Assembly (NCBI GenBank): GCA_031213475.1
Contig: JARUPZ010000005.1
Span: forward strand, 9,487,848 to 9,551,847
Origin: Nereocystis luetkeana
Taxonomy: Eukaryota; Sar; Phaeophyceae; Laminariales; Laminariaceae
DNA: 64,000 nucleotides
Direction of reading: 5' to 3'
This document shows, piece after piece, positions 56,401-64,000 of the stretch (position 1 is the first letter of the stretch; each line of letters opens with the position of its first letter). The notes beneath the pieces are model-generated. The model was not told where the DNA came from. It searched no databases and worked only from the letters and a program-made list of their open reading frames with translations. The position numbers were made by a program, and so were the translations under genes.

Positions 56401-57012
56401 TTGGTCCTGTGTTGATCCCTGCAGTGGTAAAAACTCTTCACGACCTGTGCGAAGAGGTTTGTGATGCCGGCAATGCTGTACAGCCAAACAAACCAGCACG
56501 AGCAGTCTGCGAGACACGCACGTATGGTACAATATTGAACCGAAGTACGTTGATTCTTGTACCAGGTATGGAACATTTAGGGGATCTTCCTCCAGTGTAG
56601 GGAACTCGCGCCGATTGATGTTTGTAGGCGTTGCCAATTCAGTATGTAGGCGGAAACGCGACTTGCTCCGTCCCAACCATGCAGGAGATGAGTAGACCCC
56701 AACCCCCCCCACCCCCCCCCCCCCCCCCCCCCGTGCCCGTTTTCCCCCATACGCCGGATGATACCCACTCCTCCCTAACCCGCTTTTCCGGTCGTTACGC
56801 CTGCTGACGTTGGAAACAAGGTGAAGATGACCCCCCCCCCCCCCCCCATCCCCCCGTTACGTTTCCGTCCCCAACGACGGTTGTTGAAAACTTTTTTTTA
56901 CGGAAAATGACAGGCGATTTCAGGGCCTAAGAATGAGGACAAGAGCCAGGGGGAGTTGACGGGAGTGCTGAAGAACCTTGGTTACACCTCCGACATGGTG
57001 TACAAGTTTTGA
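38937..57012 (+). CDS. CYB5R: NADH-cytochrome b5 reductase gene, seven coding exons
   Basis: Flavoprotein (FAD) that passes electrons from NADH to cytochrome b5, usually on the mitochondrial outer membrane or ER. Exons: 38937-39119, 45492-45683, 46259-46345, 47244-47319, 49780 or 49800-49942, 56190-56321, 56914-57012. Every junction is GT-AG and phases agree except inside exon 5. The product is about 303 residues, normal for the family. Visible motifs: FAD-binding RPYTPTTT (about 114-121), GDMVEVKGP (about 150-158), GGTG (about 177-180), CGPPGM (about 264-269), and a C-terminal VYKF ending typical of the family. The N-terminus is Arg/Ala-rich with a short hydrophobic stretch, suggesting a mitochondrial presequence or weak anchor. 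Introns are 6.4, 0.6, 0.9, 2.5, 6.2 and 0.6 kb and hold most repeats of the right half. Exon 5 carries a probable 1-nt deletion or an alternative acceptor. Family assignment is firm; functionality of this exact sequence is less certain. Confidence 0.95.
39694..39742. repeat. (CAG)16 microsatellite, CYB5R intron 1
   Basis: Uninterrupted GCA/CAG tract. Confidence 0.97.
40119..40232. repeat. 38-bp tandem repeat, three units
   Basis: GTAATGGTGTGTGTACCAGG + TAGTCGCTAGCTGGGT. The scar-like TACCAGGTA is intact in one unit. CYB5R intron 1. Confidence 0.9.
41357..41446. mobile_element. MITE-B copy, CYB5R intron 1
   Basis: CTTTAGACCTGCAGTCCAGC / ATGGGACTGCGGTCCTAAAA. Confidence 0.9.
41484..42322. mobile_element. 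839-bp terminal-inverted-repeat element flanked by TTAA
   Basis: Left TTAAAGACCTATGCC (41484) and right GGCATAGGTCTTAA (to 42322) are reverse complements over about 30 bp including CCAATGGTACAGCGAAGTT. The interior has no recognisable transposase. TTAA termini recall piggyBac-type elements; that is inference. Lies in CYB5R intron 1. Confidence 0.8.
43333..43438. mobile_element. MITE-A copy, diverged, CYB5R intron 1
   Basis: TACGGGGGACCATAGTAAAT ... GTTTACTATGGATGCCCGTA. Confidence 0.88.
44431..44486. repeat. (CT)28 microsatellite, CYB5R intron 1
   Basis: Pure CT tract; the minus strand gives an RE-repeat frame. Confidence 0.97.
44818..45061. mobile_element. 244-bp terminal-inverted-repeat element, 4-bp TSD
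   Basis: Left GGTCATTCTTATCGGAGAGT, right ends CTCTCCGATAAGAATGAACC; TAAG on both sides (44814-44817, 45062-45065). AT-rich centre, no ORF. CYB5R intron 1. Confidence 0.78.
45492..45683 (+). CDS. CYB5R: CYB5R exon 2 (FAD-binding domain)
   Basis: 64 codons between CGTCAG|GAA and AAG|GTAAGG, phase 0 both ends. Begins [20 protein letters not shown] and contains the FAD motif RPYTPTTT. Codon usage is strongly G/C-ending, unlike the surrounding repeat DNA. Confidence 0.95.
45705..46012 (-). mobile_element. Three family D fragments in a row, CYB5R intron 2
   Basis: Heads at about 45717, 45839 and 45955 (plus strand: G-run, GTACTCGATA..., CATGCATGGCCGTAGTCG), each cut at a different distance and followed by another G-run. 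All share one orientation. Confidence 0.7.
46259..46345 (+). CDS. CYB5R: CYB5R exon 3 (FAD-binding domain)
   Basis: 29 codons between GAGCAG|GGT and GAG|GTAAGA, phase 0 both ends. Reads [13 protein letters not shown] ... [12 protein letters not shown], matching the family's G.....K.Y..G..S..L..L..GD.V/ME block. Confidence 0.95.
47244..47319 (+). CDS. CYB5R: CYB5R exon 4 (FAD/NAD domain junction)
   Basis: 76 nt from AACAG|GTG to ACTG|GTGAGC, ending in phase 1. Encodes [20 protein letters not shown] and then IAGGTG, the first half of the GGTGITPM nucleotide-binding loop. The split codon predicts that exon 5 must supply two bases first. Confidence 0.95.
47356..47449. mobile_element. MITE-B copy, CYB5R intron 4
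   Basis: CCCTTTAGAACCGCAGTCCC / AACGGGACTGCGGTTTTTAA. Confidence 0.93.
47473..47780. repeat. 31/26-bp tandem repeat, CYB5R intron 4
   Basis: About ten units of GCTGTCCCGTATTCCGTACT + GGGACGCGAAT; some lack CTGGG (26 bp). Confidence 0.93.
47805..48350. repeat. Two diverged MITE-B-related pieces (47805-47890, 48258-48350)
   Basis: Both show GTTTATCCCCGAA.CGG.A.TGCAG followed by TTTGCCC.AGAAGG.AAACTG.GGTC. They may be one related family or decayed halves. The DNA between shows no gene. Confidence 0.5.
48378..48493. mobile_element. MITE-A copy with double scar, CYB5R intron 4
   Basis: Consensus GTAAATAGGACC is here CTAAATACCAGGTACCTGGTAGGACC (split 48391-48416): two head-to-head scar units at one TA. 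Confidence 0.9.
49525..49630 (+). mobile_element. Family D fragment in C-rich DNA, CYB5R intron 4
   Basis: CTGCCTGGTCGGTGAAAACC ... TCATACAACTACGGCCAGGC ... GGGTACACC, followed by C-rich sequence. Sense orientation with C tail. Confidence 0.6.
49780..49942 (+). CDS. CYB5R: CYB5R exon 5 with frame conflict at GGTGITPM
   Basis: Acceptor TAG|GC at 49779 gives the expected GITPMLQVC, but that frame fails after 49805. The conserved continuation [20 protein letters not shown] is one base out. A second AG at 49799 (TTGCAG|GT) restores the frame as [14 protein letters not shown] but removes ITPM, which normally contacts the pyridine nucleotide. A single missing base near 49805-49808 would reconcile both. 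Donor is CTG|GTGCGT at 49942/49943. The choice between sequence error, allele and alternative splicing is open. Confidence 0.85.
50270..50430. repeat. CAC/CCA-rich tract, CYB5R intron 5
   Basis: Degenerate (CAC)n with CAT and CCG variants; open in several frames as an artefact. Confidence 0.85.
50533..50643. mobile_element. MITE-A copy with TATTAATA at the hot spot
   Basis: 111 bp, exactly 6 longer than the standard 105. The extra six bases are at TTTTTAC-TATTAA-TAACAAT. Confidence 0.92.
50915..51440. repeat. 131-bp tandem repeat, CYB5R intron 5
   Basis: Four units (last two diverged) starting CACCCCTGTTTTCTTTACTA and ending GAAGCCGGATATCCTATGGA. Period 130-131. Confidence 0.93.
52229..52334. 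mobile_element. MITE-A copy, CYB5R intron 5
   Basis: TACGGGGGGGGCCATAG start, close to consensus middle, CCCCCGTAA end. Confidence 0.93.
52525..52760. repeat. GATATCGGA / TATCGA repeat patch
   Basis: GGATATCGGACGAGG, GTATCGACCGAGG and later ATCGATAT units; CYB5R intron 5. Confidence 0.65.
53790..54009. mobile_element. MITE-A copy with a nested MITE-A (53828-53932) and a scar
   Basis: Inner 105-bp copy at the same TA (ATTGTTA|...|TAGTAAAAAT). Outer copy has TACCAGGGTATACC (53966) for consensus TATACC. Confidence 0.95.
54045..54112 (-). mobile_element. Family C fragment between G-runs
   Basis: CGTACTCATTTTTTGCTTGC ... CATCCCTTTCGAGACG, with a G-run on both sides (54030-54048 and 54113-54140). 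Confidence 0.7.
54295..54525 (+). mobile_element. Family D fragment with C tail, CYB5R intron 5
   Basis: GTTCAAGTCCGCCTCACAAG ... CGACTAGCCGAACACCTCAC ... GATGATATCGAGTACACCCC. Diverged; ends in a C-run. Confidence 0.6.
55620..56060. repeat. GATCTGTAGAT minisatellite, CYB5R intron 5
   Basis: About 35 short units of GATGATCTGTAGAT type. Related GATCTG-rich patches lie at 10500-10800, 12770-12890 and 19490-19745. Confidence 0.85.
56190..56321 (+). CDS. CYB5R: CYB5R exon 6 (NADH-binding domain, CGPPGM)
   Basis: 44 codons between TTTTAG|GTG and AAC|GTGAGA, phase 0. Contains [18 protein letters not shown] and the terminal nucleotide-binding motif CGPPGM. Confidence 0.96.
56914..57012 (+). CDS. 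CYB5R: CYB5R exon 7 (C-terminus and stop)
   Basis: 32 codons plus TGA after acceptor GACAG|GCG. Reads [20 protein letters not shown] and ends SDMVYKF, closely matching the family's terminal F. The 3'UTR must lie downstream; I do not assign a polyadenylation site. Confidence 0.95.
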   Translation, partial: AISGPKNEDKSQGELTGVLKNLGYTSDMVYKF

Positions 57013-58374
57013 TTGAGCAAAAGAAAAACGTTGTTTTCGAGGAAAAAAATGTTTTTTTTTTGGGGGGGGAGCATATACTGCTCTGCTTTTCGAAAACGGT
57101 GGTTGCCTAAAAACCAAGCACAAAAAGTAGATTTTGTTTCAGTTTTGTTTTTGAAGAAAGTTTGCTGATTTTGTTGTTGCCAAACGGCTGCTTTTGAAAA
57201 GAGGTTTTCCTTCTCGACGAAACGCTGATTTTGAATAAAGGTTTTGTTGAAAACAAAAAAAAAAGGAATTAAAAAAGTTTCTGAAAAATCGCAAGCTTGA
57301 TTGCTTTTGCCTGTTGAAGAAAACTCGCCTCCGCAGAAGAAGAGGCCTGCTTTTCGCAGAATTAGCTTGCTTTCAGGAGTAGTTTAATTTGGGAACCACA
57401 ACAATAGTTTGTCGGCGGGAGGAGCGAAAAAGGGGCTGAATACCAAGATGCGAAAATACTATTCTATCGCGAAATACTGCGCATGTGTGACGGCAGGAGG
57501 AGAGGAGGCGATGCAATAGGCACGACTTTCCCCCTCCCCCTGTTTTTTTCCTTCGATTTTCGATGAAGTTGCTTGTTGGCGTGGCGAGCTCTCCCCTCTC
57601 TCCTTGTCTCTTGTTTCTCTTTCGGTGGGTGGGTGAAGCTTGTCGTTCTGTGTTTTATGGGATGGGTTTTTTTGTGTTCGTGTGTGAGGCGTTTCTGGGG
57701 GAAGGGGGAGGAGACAGATCATCGCGTTTTTGTCCGCCGGAAAAATAGTTCGTACCTGGTATGTTATACGGTGCCGTTGGTACACTGCAGTAGTGGTTGT
57801 CTAGCTGTAGCGAGGGCAAAAATGCCTCGGAGTTCCGCATTTTCATCCGTGTTTTTGGCCCGATAATCATCGGGGTTGGCACTTTTTCCCTCGGTTTTCG
57901 ACGACAGAACGCCGGAAGCACGAGGGGAGATACTATAGGGGATACGTCGGGAGAAATATGTAACCTTGGCTACCTGGCGTGCTGTTTGAGAGCGAATCTG
58001 GCCCTGTTCGGAAGAACGCCTCGCAGGACTCGAAGGAACGGCGGCACACACCGCTGCATTTATAAAATACTCCTGACGGGAATGCGACTACATAATAATT
58101 GAAAATGGTTCGGATTCCTACTTGCACTGGCTTCCTGCACTGCGTGTGTACCTAATGTGCTTGGCCGATGTGCCGGGTATATGTTACAGCCGCGAGCGCT
58201 GGTTGCTCCCTGCGTTGACGTGTCCCATGGTGCAAAATCATGAATGTGATGATACGGGGGAATCATGTTTCGTTACCACTCCCGTGCCCCTAAATATTGG
58301 GACAGTTTTAATTGAAAATTAGTATTAAACGTTTCTTATATTCAGAGACAAAGTGGTACGACGTATTTCGGCTC
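57013..58374. other. CYB5R 3' flank
   Basis: T-rich then unique DNA. ORFs at 57459-58100 lack motifs. Contains a TACCTGGTA at 57753. Confidence 0.45.
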
Positions 58375-58565
58375 GAGTCGACGAGGGAAGAAATGGCTGA
58401 AGCCTTCTCGCGATAAAAATGCAACCTTAAAAGGCAAGAACCGTAGTGGCGGGGGGGGGGGGGGGGCTGCTGTTTGACCCAGGATCTGAGTTACGACCAG
58501 GAGGGACAGAGATGAGAAAGGAGGGTGAGGACAGAACAAATGGGATGGACCACAAAACAAACAAA
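58375..58565 (+). mobile_element. SINE-1 variant, 5'-truncated
   Basis: GAGTCGACGAGGGAAGAAAT ... AAAGGCAAGAACCGTAGTGG, 16-nt G-run, CAGGATCTGAGTTACGACCA, A-rich end. Same subfamily as 31.1 kb. Confidence 0.75.
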
Positions 58566-58847
58566 AAAAAGTCCGTTCATTATAGGAGCGCGCCGTCAGT
58601 CAGCCCCAAAGTTTTTCCTGCCTTGAAAGGCAAAAAGTGTCATGTGCCCCTTGTTATCTCGCACATATTATATACCACGCGTCACACGCGGGGCCTGTGT
58701 TTTTGACGCAGGGTGCTCAAAAGGCGCGCTGCTGCTGCTACAGCTGCTGCCGCGGCTGCTGCCTCGTGGAATCCTAATTACACACGCAAGTTGGACAGAT
58801 CGCCACCTACCACTGCTGTCCCGAAGTATGTATTTTTACATGAAACC

Positions 58848-58948
58848 CTTTTAGGACTGCAGCCCCGTTTTTGAGGACAGTTGGGGACGAGTTACTTGGG
58901 GTTTTGAGTGGTTTGCCCCCGAAACGAGACTGCAGTTCTCGAAGGGTT
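58848..58948. mobile_element. MITE-B copy
   Basis: AACCCTTTTAGGACTGCAGC / CGAGACTGCAGTTCTCGAAG. Confidence 0.88.
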
Positions 58949-59029
58949 GTTAAGATCCAATACAAGCGGTGTTATATTTAGTGACAGAGTGGCAATATTC
59001 CACAAGTAAGTGTAGTACTCTGGTGGTCT

Positions 59030-59127
59030 TTTAACCCTTTTAGAACCGCAGTCCCGTTTTGGGGACAATTCACTCAAATTTCAAGTAGTTTGTCCCCAAA
59101 ACGGGACTGGGGTTCTAAAGGGGTTAA
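59030..59127. mobile_element. MITE-B copy, cleanest
   Basis: TTAACCCTTTTAGAACCGCA / GGGGTTCTAAAGGGGTTAA. TTAA at both ends is either terminal repeat or a TTAA duplication. Confidence 0.93.
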
Positions 59128-59204
59128 ACGGATTCAGAAAAAGGTGTCTGTGTGTCCCGCATGAGGGTCACTCTTATGGTCATCTATCTGCGGACAAGTT
59201 TCTG

Positions 59205-59660
59205 TCGAAACGGCTACGCCCACGCCACACGCATCAGGCCGAAGCCCTCGCGGAGGCGATCGTCATGGTCCAAACCACACCTCGTCGGGTACCCTGTGTG
59301 CGGACTTATCAGAGTTGACTTCCAGTATCCCACCACTAACAGGGTGACGGAAAAAGCAGCAGCAAACGGTCGCCCGAGGCCAGCGGAAAAATTGGTTATC
59401 ATCTCTATTTGCAAGTGGAACAGGGTTGGATGAAATTCATTTTTGTACTAAACTGTGCTCGTACGAGCGATCAGCGGCACTGCAGTCAGTGGCAAAGGCT
59501 TTCCTCCATCCCTCCCTCCCTCCTTTCAAAACGGCTATATGCCCATGCCGCACGCGTCAGGGCCGTAGCCCTCGCGGAGAGGCGATCGTCATGGTCCAAA
59601 CCACACCTCATCGGGCGCCCTATGTGTGGAGTTATCAGAGTTGACTTCCAGCAAGGAGTC
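59205..59660. repeat. Direct duplication, about 125 bp at 325-bp spacing
   Basis: 59205-59325 and 59530-59655 share CGATCGTCATGGTCCAAACC, ATCAGAGTTGACTTCCAG and ACGGCTA.GCCCA.GCC. On the minus strand both stay open as CGLDHDDRL, so an old coding fragment is possible. Confidence 0.65.
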
Positions 59661-60928
59661 ACCCTACGGTAGGGGTTGTATCTTTTTGGCCCTAAGGTTT
59701 CTGACCAATTAATTGAGTTCGTTAAGTAAGTGAGGAACTACCAGTCAGTCAGGATGAAACGTTTACTCGCTTATATATTCGTTTTAGGACTTATAGCGCA
59801 TACAAGCGTGCCGGGGGCGGGGGCGGCACGAACGAATTTCTTCCAAATATTGTATCGGGTGAGATATTGACCTCCTAATGCGAGGGGCTGATGAACATCT
59901 GAGGTGCACCCCTACTTACTGTGGGATGGGTCCTAGCAGCAATCACTCGCCCGATTTCGATATATAACGGTTGTCGTGTTGTACTGTAGTTCCTATGACG
60001 TGTTGTTTGGCCCTGGACCACGGTTCTTTGATATTTTATTGACACAAAAAAAACAAAAAAAACACGTCAGCTGTGAGAGGTCAACCGATCGATCGGTCGA
60101 CACTCAAATTTGCAAGCTGCGTGATAACCGTTCCCGGGTTTCCCACTATTTTTCCCTCGATTGACTACTGGCCCGTGCATTCGTGGGACAAATGATCGTT
60201 ACATGCGGGCCTTGGGCGCGTTCTATTAATAGTGACGTATCCATGTCACTTTTTCTTTTACCACGTACTTTCACGGATATTCGCATGTTATTTGGTAGGT
60301 GTAGACTGGTGATCGTTGCAGCGTTGCCTCTGCCGGAATAAACGCTGTCCCGATATTCGTGACCACCCTCCGCATGGGCAGCAGAAGCGAGGGGGTGGGG
60401 GTTGGTCGAGGATTGGGGTGCTACGCCTTTTATAGCGGGTGTCGTGTGGTAGCTCTTATCAGGTACCTGTTATGTATTTGTTTCGTCCTAATTCACCCTT
60501 CTTTGATATTTGTGGGACGCGTCGGGGTGATGGATAGATGATGCGGACCCTACTGTAGACGCGTTCTTCTGACGTATTCATGTGTCACTTCCTCTTTTTA
60601 CCACGTGTACCTTTCATGGATATTCGTTTTTTATTTGCAACTCCTTGCATGTAGCGAAAGGTTTGTCGTGCGAAAGAGGCGTTGTACGGTAGAGGTTGAG
60701 GAGCTCCTTACCTCATCCGAAAAATGACCTCAGCAAGAATCAAATTGCTTCCCGATAAAAAAATCACATGCCCAAAGTATACAAAACGTCATTTTTCGAA
60801 ACAAGATTGACGTTCCCACGATTTTGATTTAAGGAGGCCCGTCATTCAAAAACAAAAATCGGAAAAGTGCTTGCTACCTCTGTCGTAGAAAGCGTCGAAA
60901 GCGTTGAATATTTCACCATTCTAAGCCG
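59661..60928. other. No gene recognised
   Basis: Two related segments, 60225-60320 and 60560-60640, share TTTTTACCACGT.TA.CTTTCA and GGATATTCG, a diverged direct repeat. Confidence 0.4.
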
Positions 60929-61267
60929 GCGTCCCCGGTGGCTTGGTACGTGGGGTCCGCGTGCCTATCAATACCAATTTCGTGGGTTCGAGCCCCACCG
61001 AGTGCACACTCGTAGGGGCTTTTTCTGGCATAAAATAATTGATTACCGGAAAGTGCGAGAGCGTGAGTTAGCTACTTTAGATGAAACTTGACGAGCAGTG
61101 GGAATGCTGGTCCCTATTCGCAACAAAAAATGAAAACACATATCGGGGGGGAGAAGGGTAGACACCTGTGACCACGGCTTGTCCAGTCGCTGAGCGTAGA
61201 ACCTCCTACGACTTAGGCTGGAAAGTAAAAGTGATGATTGAAAAAAATAAACAAATAATAATAACAA
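60929..61267 (+). mobile_element. SINE-2 (tRNA-derived), full length
   Basis: tRNA-like head GCGTCCCCGGTGGCTTGGTA with B box GGTTCGAGCCC at 60985-60995, then core (ACGAGCAGTGGGAATGCTGG), a G-run, ACACCTGTGACCACGGCTTG, GTAAAAGTGATGATTG and an A-rich tail. Distinct from SINE-1 but with a similar core layout. Confidence 0.75.
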
Positions 61268-61330
61268 TGTTATTAGTGGGTAAACACATTATACCGTTCT
61301 TCAACTTGTTGAAATTCACAACAAGTTGAA

Positions 61331-61375
61331 AACTACCAAAGTCCCGTTTGGGGGGCAAGCGACTCAAAATTCTTT
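61331..61375. mobile_element. Half MITE-B
   Basis: CCAAAGTCCCGTTTGGGGGG then unrelated sequence. Confidence 0.5.
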
Positions 61376-61634
61376 GCGATTCTTTGCATGTATGTGGCGA
61401 AATTTCATCTGGCGAACGTTTTTAAGCATTCATCATCATAAGACAGGACGAAAAAAATTTGACGTCGAAAATTCGAAATCAAAATCGAGATCGAAATCTG
61501 AAACAAAAAAAGGGAAGAGAGAGACCAAAAACTAAAAAAACGAGCAATAATCAGGAGAGAAACACACACAAGAGTATACGCAGATTTTCGCCGATTTTCA
61601 GCGCGAGGGGGTGTTAAGCAGAGACCAAAAGATT

Positions 61635-61646
61635 ATATATATATAT

Positions 61647-61678
<32 letters not shown>

Positions 61679-61680
61679 GC
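61635..61680. repeat. (AT)n microsatellite
   Basis: Alternating AT interrupted once by an extra A. Confidence 0.95.
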
Positions 61681-62924
61681 GGTGTCCCAACTCCTCAAAC
61701 AAACCCGACCAACTACAACAAATGGTTACGACTACACACACTCAAGTTGTGGAATAAGCACGTCAACCCCGTTCCTTGGCCGTGCAATATTACAGATATC
61801 GTCTAGCGTAGAAATAAAAATAAATAACCGGTACGAAGTGCTACGAGTGAGTGTGTATGTCTTGGCTATGTACAGCAGTAGTAGTAGTATATCATACCCC
61901 TCATACTATCGCAGTTTGCTAGTATGGGTGGTGTGCTGAATGGGGTGACAAGAGACCGGTCGGCAATGTAGTTGCCAGGCTACAGGCTGCAGCAGTATGG
62001 GGTCTTGCCCTTTTTGTTCGTAGCGCCCACACGTTTCTCGCTGACCGAGCCCTCCTACCTACAGTACAATAGGTTATGATCTATACCACAATAGGTCATT
62101 CACAGTTGGCTTCTCACGTACAGCACAGTTAGTTTCTGACCTACTACGGTAGGCCCCTTTGGGCCTATCGCTTCGCTCTGGCGGGGGGGCTGTGGTCGTC
62201 AGGGGACATCCGGGAGACATCCCCGGGTTTGCTGTAGAGATAGGGATACTTAGGGAATAACGGCGTCCTTGTTGCTGGGAAACTTTGCCCACAGCAGTCA
62301 CTCTTCTCTTTTCTTTTGTTTTTGTCTTTCTTTCTTCTATTAATAAACTTATGCATCTCTTACTTCGCGTCGACTAGGGTGGCTGACTCGCTCGAGTGGT
62401 GCAGCTATATATATGCTGGCCCCGAGCTGAGCTTGGTCATCCGAGGCGTACCATACGTCGCTGCGAGAGGTTTTGAGCTGGATATATACACATAATAGCT
62501 GCACAGCAGGAGATACATAACATCTGCACAGCAGGAGTAGACAGTACAGATCCAACCCACCAGGAAACACTTGCCGGATTCATCATCATGCAGATATTAG
62601 ACGGGGTCGCACCCGCGGTAACCTAAGCTACTACTGCTGCTGTAGGCTACTCTGCCGCCCCTACTACTGTAAATATGACTGTTTGTTTTCTAATAGGTGG
62701 TATCGTATGTGGAAAAAACATGGTACCAGGTATGCGATATGGTATGTTGGTGGTATGGTATGATGGCACGGTGTGGTGGATGTATCTTAGGGCTAAATTT
62801 GCCTGATGGCATGGTATATTTCAGTATATATATAATGTCCGTAAGAGTCGAATACGCCGTACGAATATCATCTGCAGCGACATTGTATATCGATCATTGG
62901 AACGTGTTCGAAAATTCGAGGCAT
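61681..62924. other. No gene recognised
   Basis: Unique-looking DNA with TACAGCAGTA (61871), TACCAGGTA (62724) and TATTAATA (62338). Confidence 0.4.
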
Positions 62925-63075
62925 GCGGACAGACAGACAGACAGACATACTTGCAATCACCAAAACAGAGACTCAGTTCTACAAACTGAGAATATTCAAG
63001 CAAAACGGTTCCCTTACTTAGGGACAAAGTGGAAAGCACTGCTCTGTCCGAGGTGTAACACGTTCGGATCCGATG
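62925..63075. repeat. (CAGA)n plus small hairpin, copy 2
   Basis: GACAGACAGACAGACAGACA, then ACCAAAACAGAGACTCAGTT and AAACTGAG. Confidence 0.7.
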
Positions 63076-63862
63076 TGTTCAAGTTTCGAGGGTATTCGAT
63101 CTAGAATGCCTACTGTCTGGAAGTATATATTACACGTGGCTCGTGCAATTAATCGTGTGTCAGGCGTGTATGGTAGGACACATCATTCTTTTTTTTTCGT
63201 TTTGTTTTGTCATCCTCCGGCGGATTGGTTAGGCTTTACGAGGTTGGAGCCCACCAAACTTTCTTCCACGCTTAGAAGCTTCGTGTCGTGTGTCAATTTA
63301 CCGGGGCGCTCCCGTCGCAACAGCAGAAAGAACCGGCTGCTGCTACCACGAGTGCGTGAGCATGATGTTGACCCTACCTGAACCCGACCCCCGAGAGGAG
63401 CAGGTAGTGGGTGCAATGGAGATAAGCCACCCGGGGGACGTCATCCCCTCCGCGGCACATCGATTCCCGCTACTTTATGATATATCCATCCTTGAGGGAA
63501 GATCAAATATATTCCCGAGAGATCTTGCACAACATATATATACGCAGCTCATCATGTCGCAGGCTGTGGGACCCGCAGAATCCGTGTTACTTTATCTGCT
63601 TCAACTTAGTAGCACATGTTTAATGGGTTGTTTCTGTACCTTCTTCTATGAAAATCCTGATCAATCTCGTACAAATGCAGGCGAGGAACTAGATGGTTCT
63701 ATACTGTAGATAGATAGACCAGATAGATCATCATCTGCTGTAGTTGTCCCCGAGGTGTGATCTGTCTCTCAAAAGGTCGTTTTTTTTTTTTGGGCTTCTC
63801 GGGCCGAGGAGCCTCAGAAATTTCCGTTCCGGTGTTTCAGAAATTTCCCGGTGTTGTTCTAC

Positions 63863-63961
63863 CTCTATTATACGTATCACATCGCCGTAGCACGCGTCCC
63901 TTTCAGCAGCCGCTCTCTTGCCGGCCGGCCCCGCCCAGTCGGTAACGGTTACTGCTGCCAT
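63863..63961 (-). CDS. Possible first exon of an unidentified gene
   Basis: ATG at 63961 in a good context (AGCGATGGC), reading MAAVTVTDWAGPAGKRAAAE and then RDACYGDVIRIIE, followed by a possible donor GAG|GTAGAA. Composition is protein-like and G/C-ending, unlike nearby DNA. The frame stays open further downstream on this strand. The window ends before upstream context can be seen, so this is tentative. Confidence 0.3.
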
Positions 63962-64000
63962 CGCTGGCAAACGTACCTGTATCACATGTCACCCTGTTGT

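Overview
This window is eukaryotic nuclear DNA: GT-AG introns, very long repeat-packed introns, CAG microsatellites and many non-autonomous transposons. A brown alga (Phaeophyceae) or another large-genome stramenopile fits best; that is inference from gene and genome style. I see no bacterial operons, phage, CRISPR or rRNA. Only two protein genes can be reconstructed with confidence.

Layout. 4.8-14.8 kb, minus strand: a JmjC-domain (cupin Fe(II)/2-oxoglutarate) gene in at least six exons. Splice phases agree across most junctions, but one linking exon is missing, the N-terminal exon needs a 1-nt shift, and a 73-bp tandem duplication truncates the C-terminus. 24.4-28.0 kb, minus strand: a 5'-truncated, decayed LINE (endonuclease fragment, reverse transcriptase, Cys-rich C-terminus, 3'UTR) ending in a poly(C) tail, later hit by two MITEs and a SINE. 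38.9-57.0 kb, plus strand: an NADH-cytochrome b5 reductase gene, about 0.9 kb of coding sequence in seven exons over 18 kb. Exon 5 has a reading-frame problem exactly at the GGTGITPM nucleotide-binding motif. The right edge may hold the first exon of another minus-strand gene.

Everything else is repeats: about 21 copies of a 105-bp TA-flanked palindromic MITE (MITE-A), about 15 copies of a 90-bp palindrome (MITE-B), two tRNA-derived SINE families, three other terminal-inverted-repeat elements, poly(C)-tailed retroposons (families C, D, E), (GGGTC)n hairpins, and at least ten minisatellites.

The most unusual signals concern transposition. (1) Families C, D and E end in GTAC followed by a C-run and sit inside C/G-runs, always in the orientation that merges tail with target. 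Family C is the 3' end of the LINE, so I infer a poly(C)-tailed retroposition system that homes to C-tracts. (2) The 9-mer TACC(A/T)GGTA occurs 26 times where about 0.5 is expected. Inside MITE-A copies it is visible as a 7-8 nt insertion at a TA, the shape of an excision scar from an unseen TA-targeting transposon. (3) All four nested MITE-A insertions sit at the same TA inside the host MITE-A, and two other copies carry scar-like insertions there.
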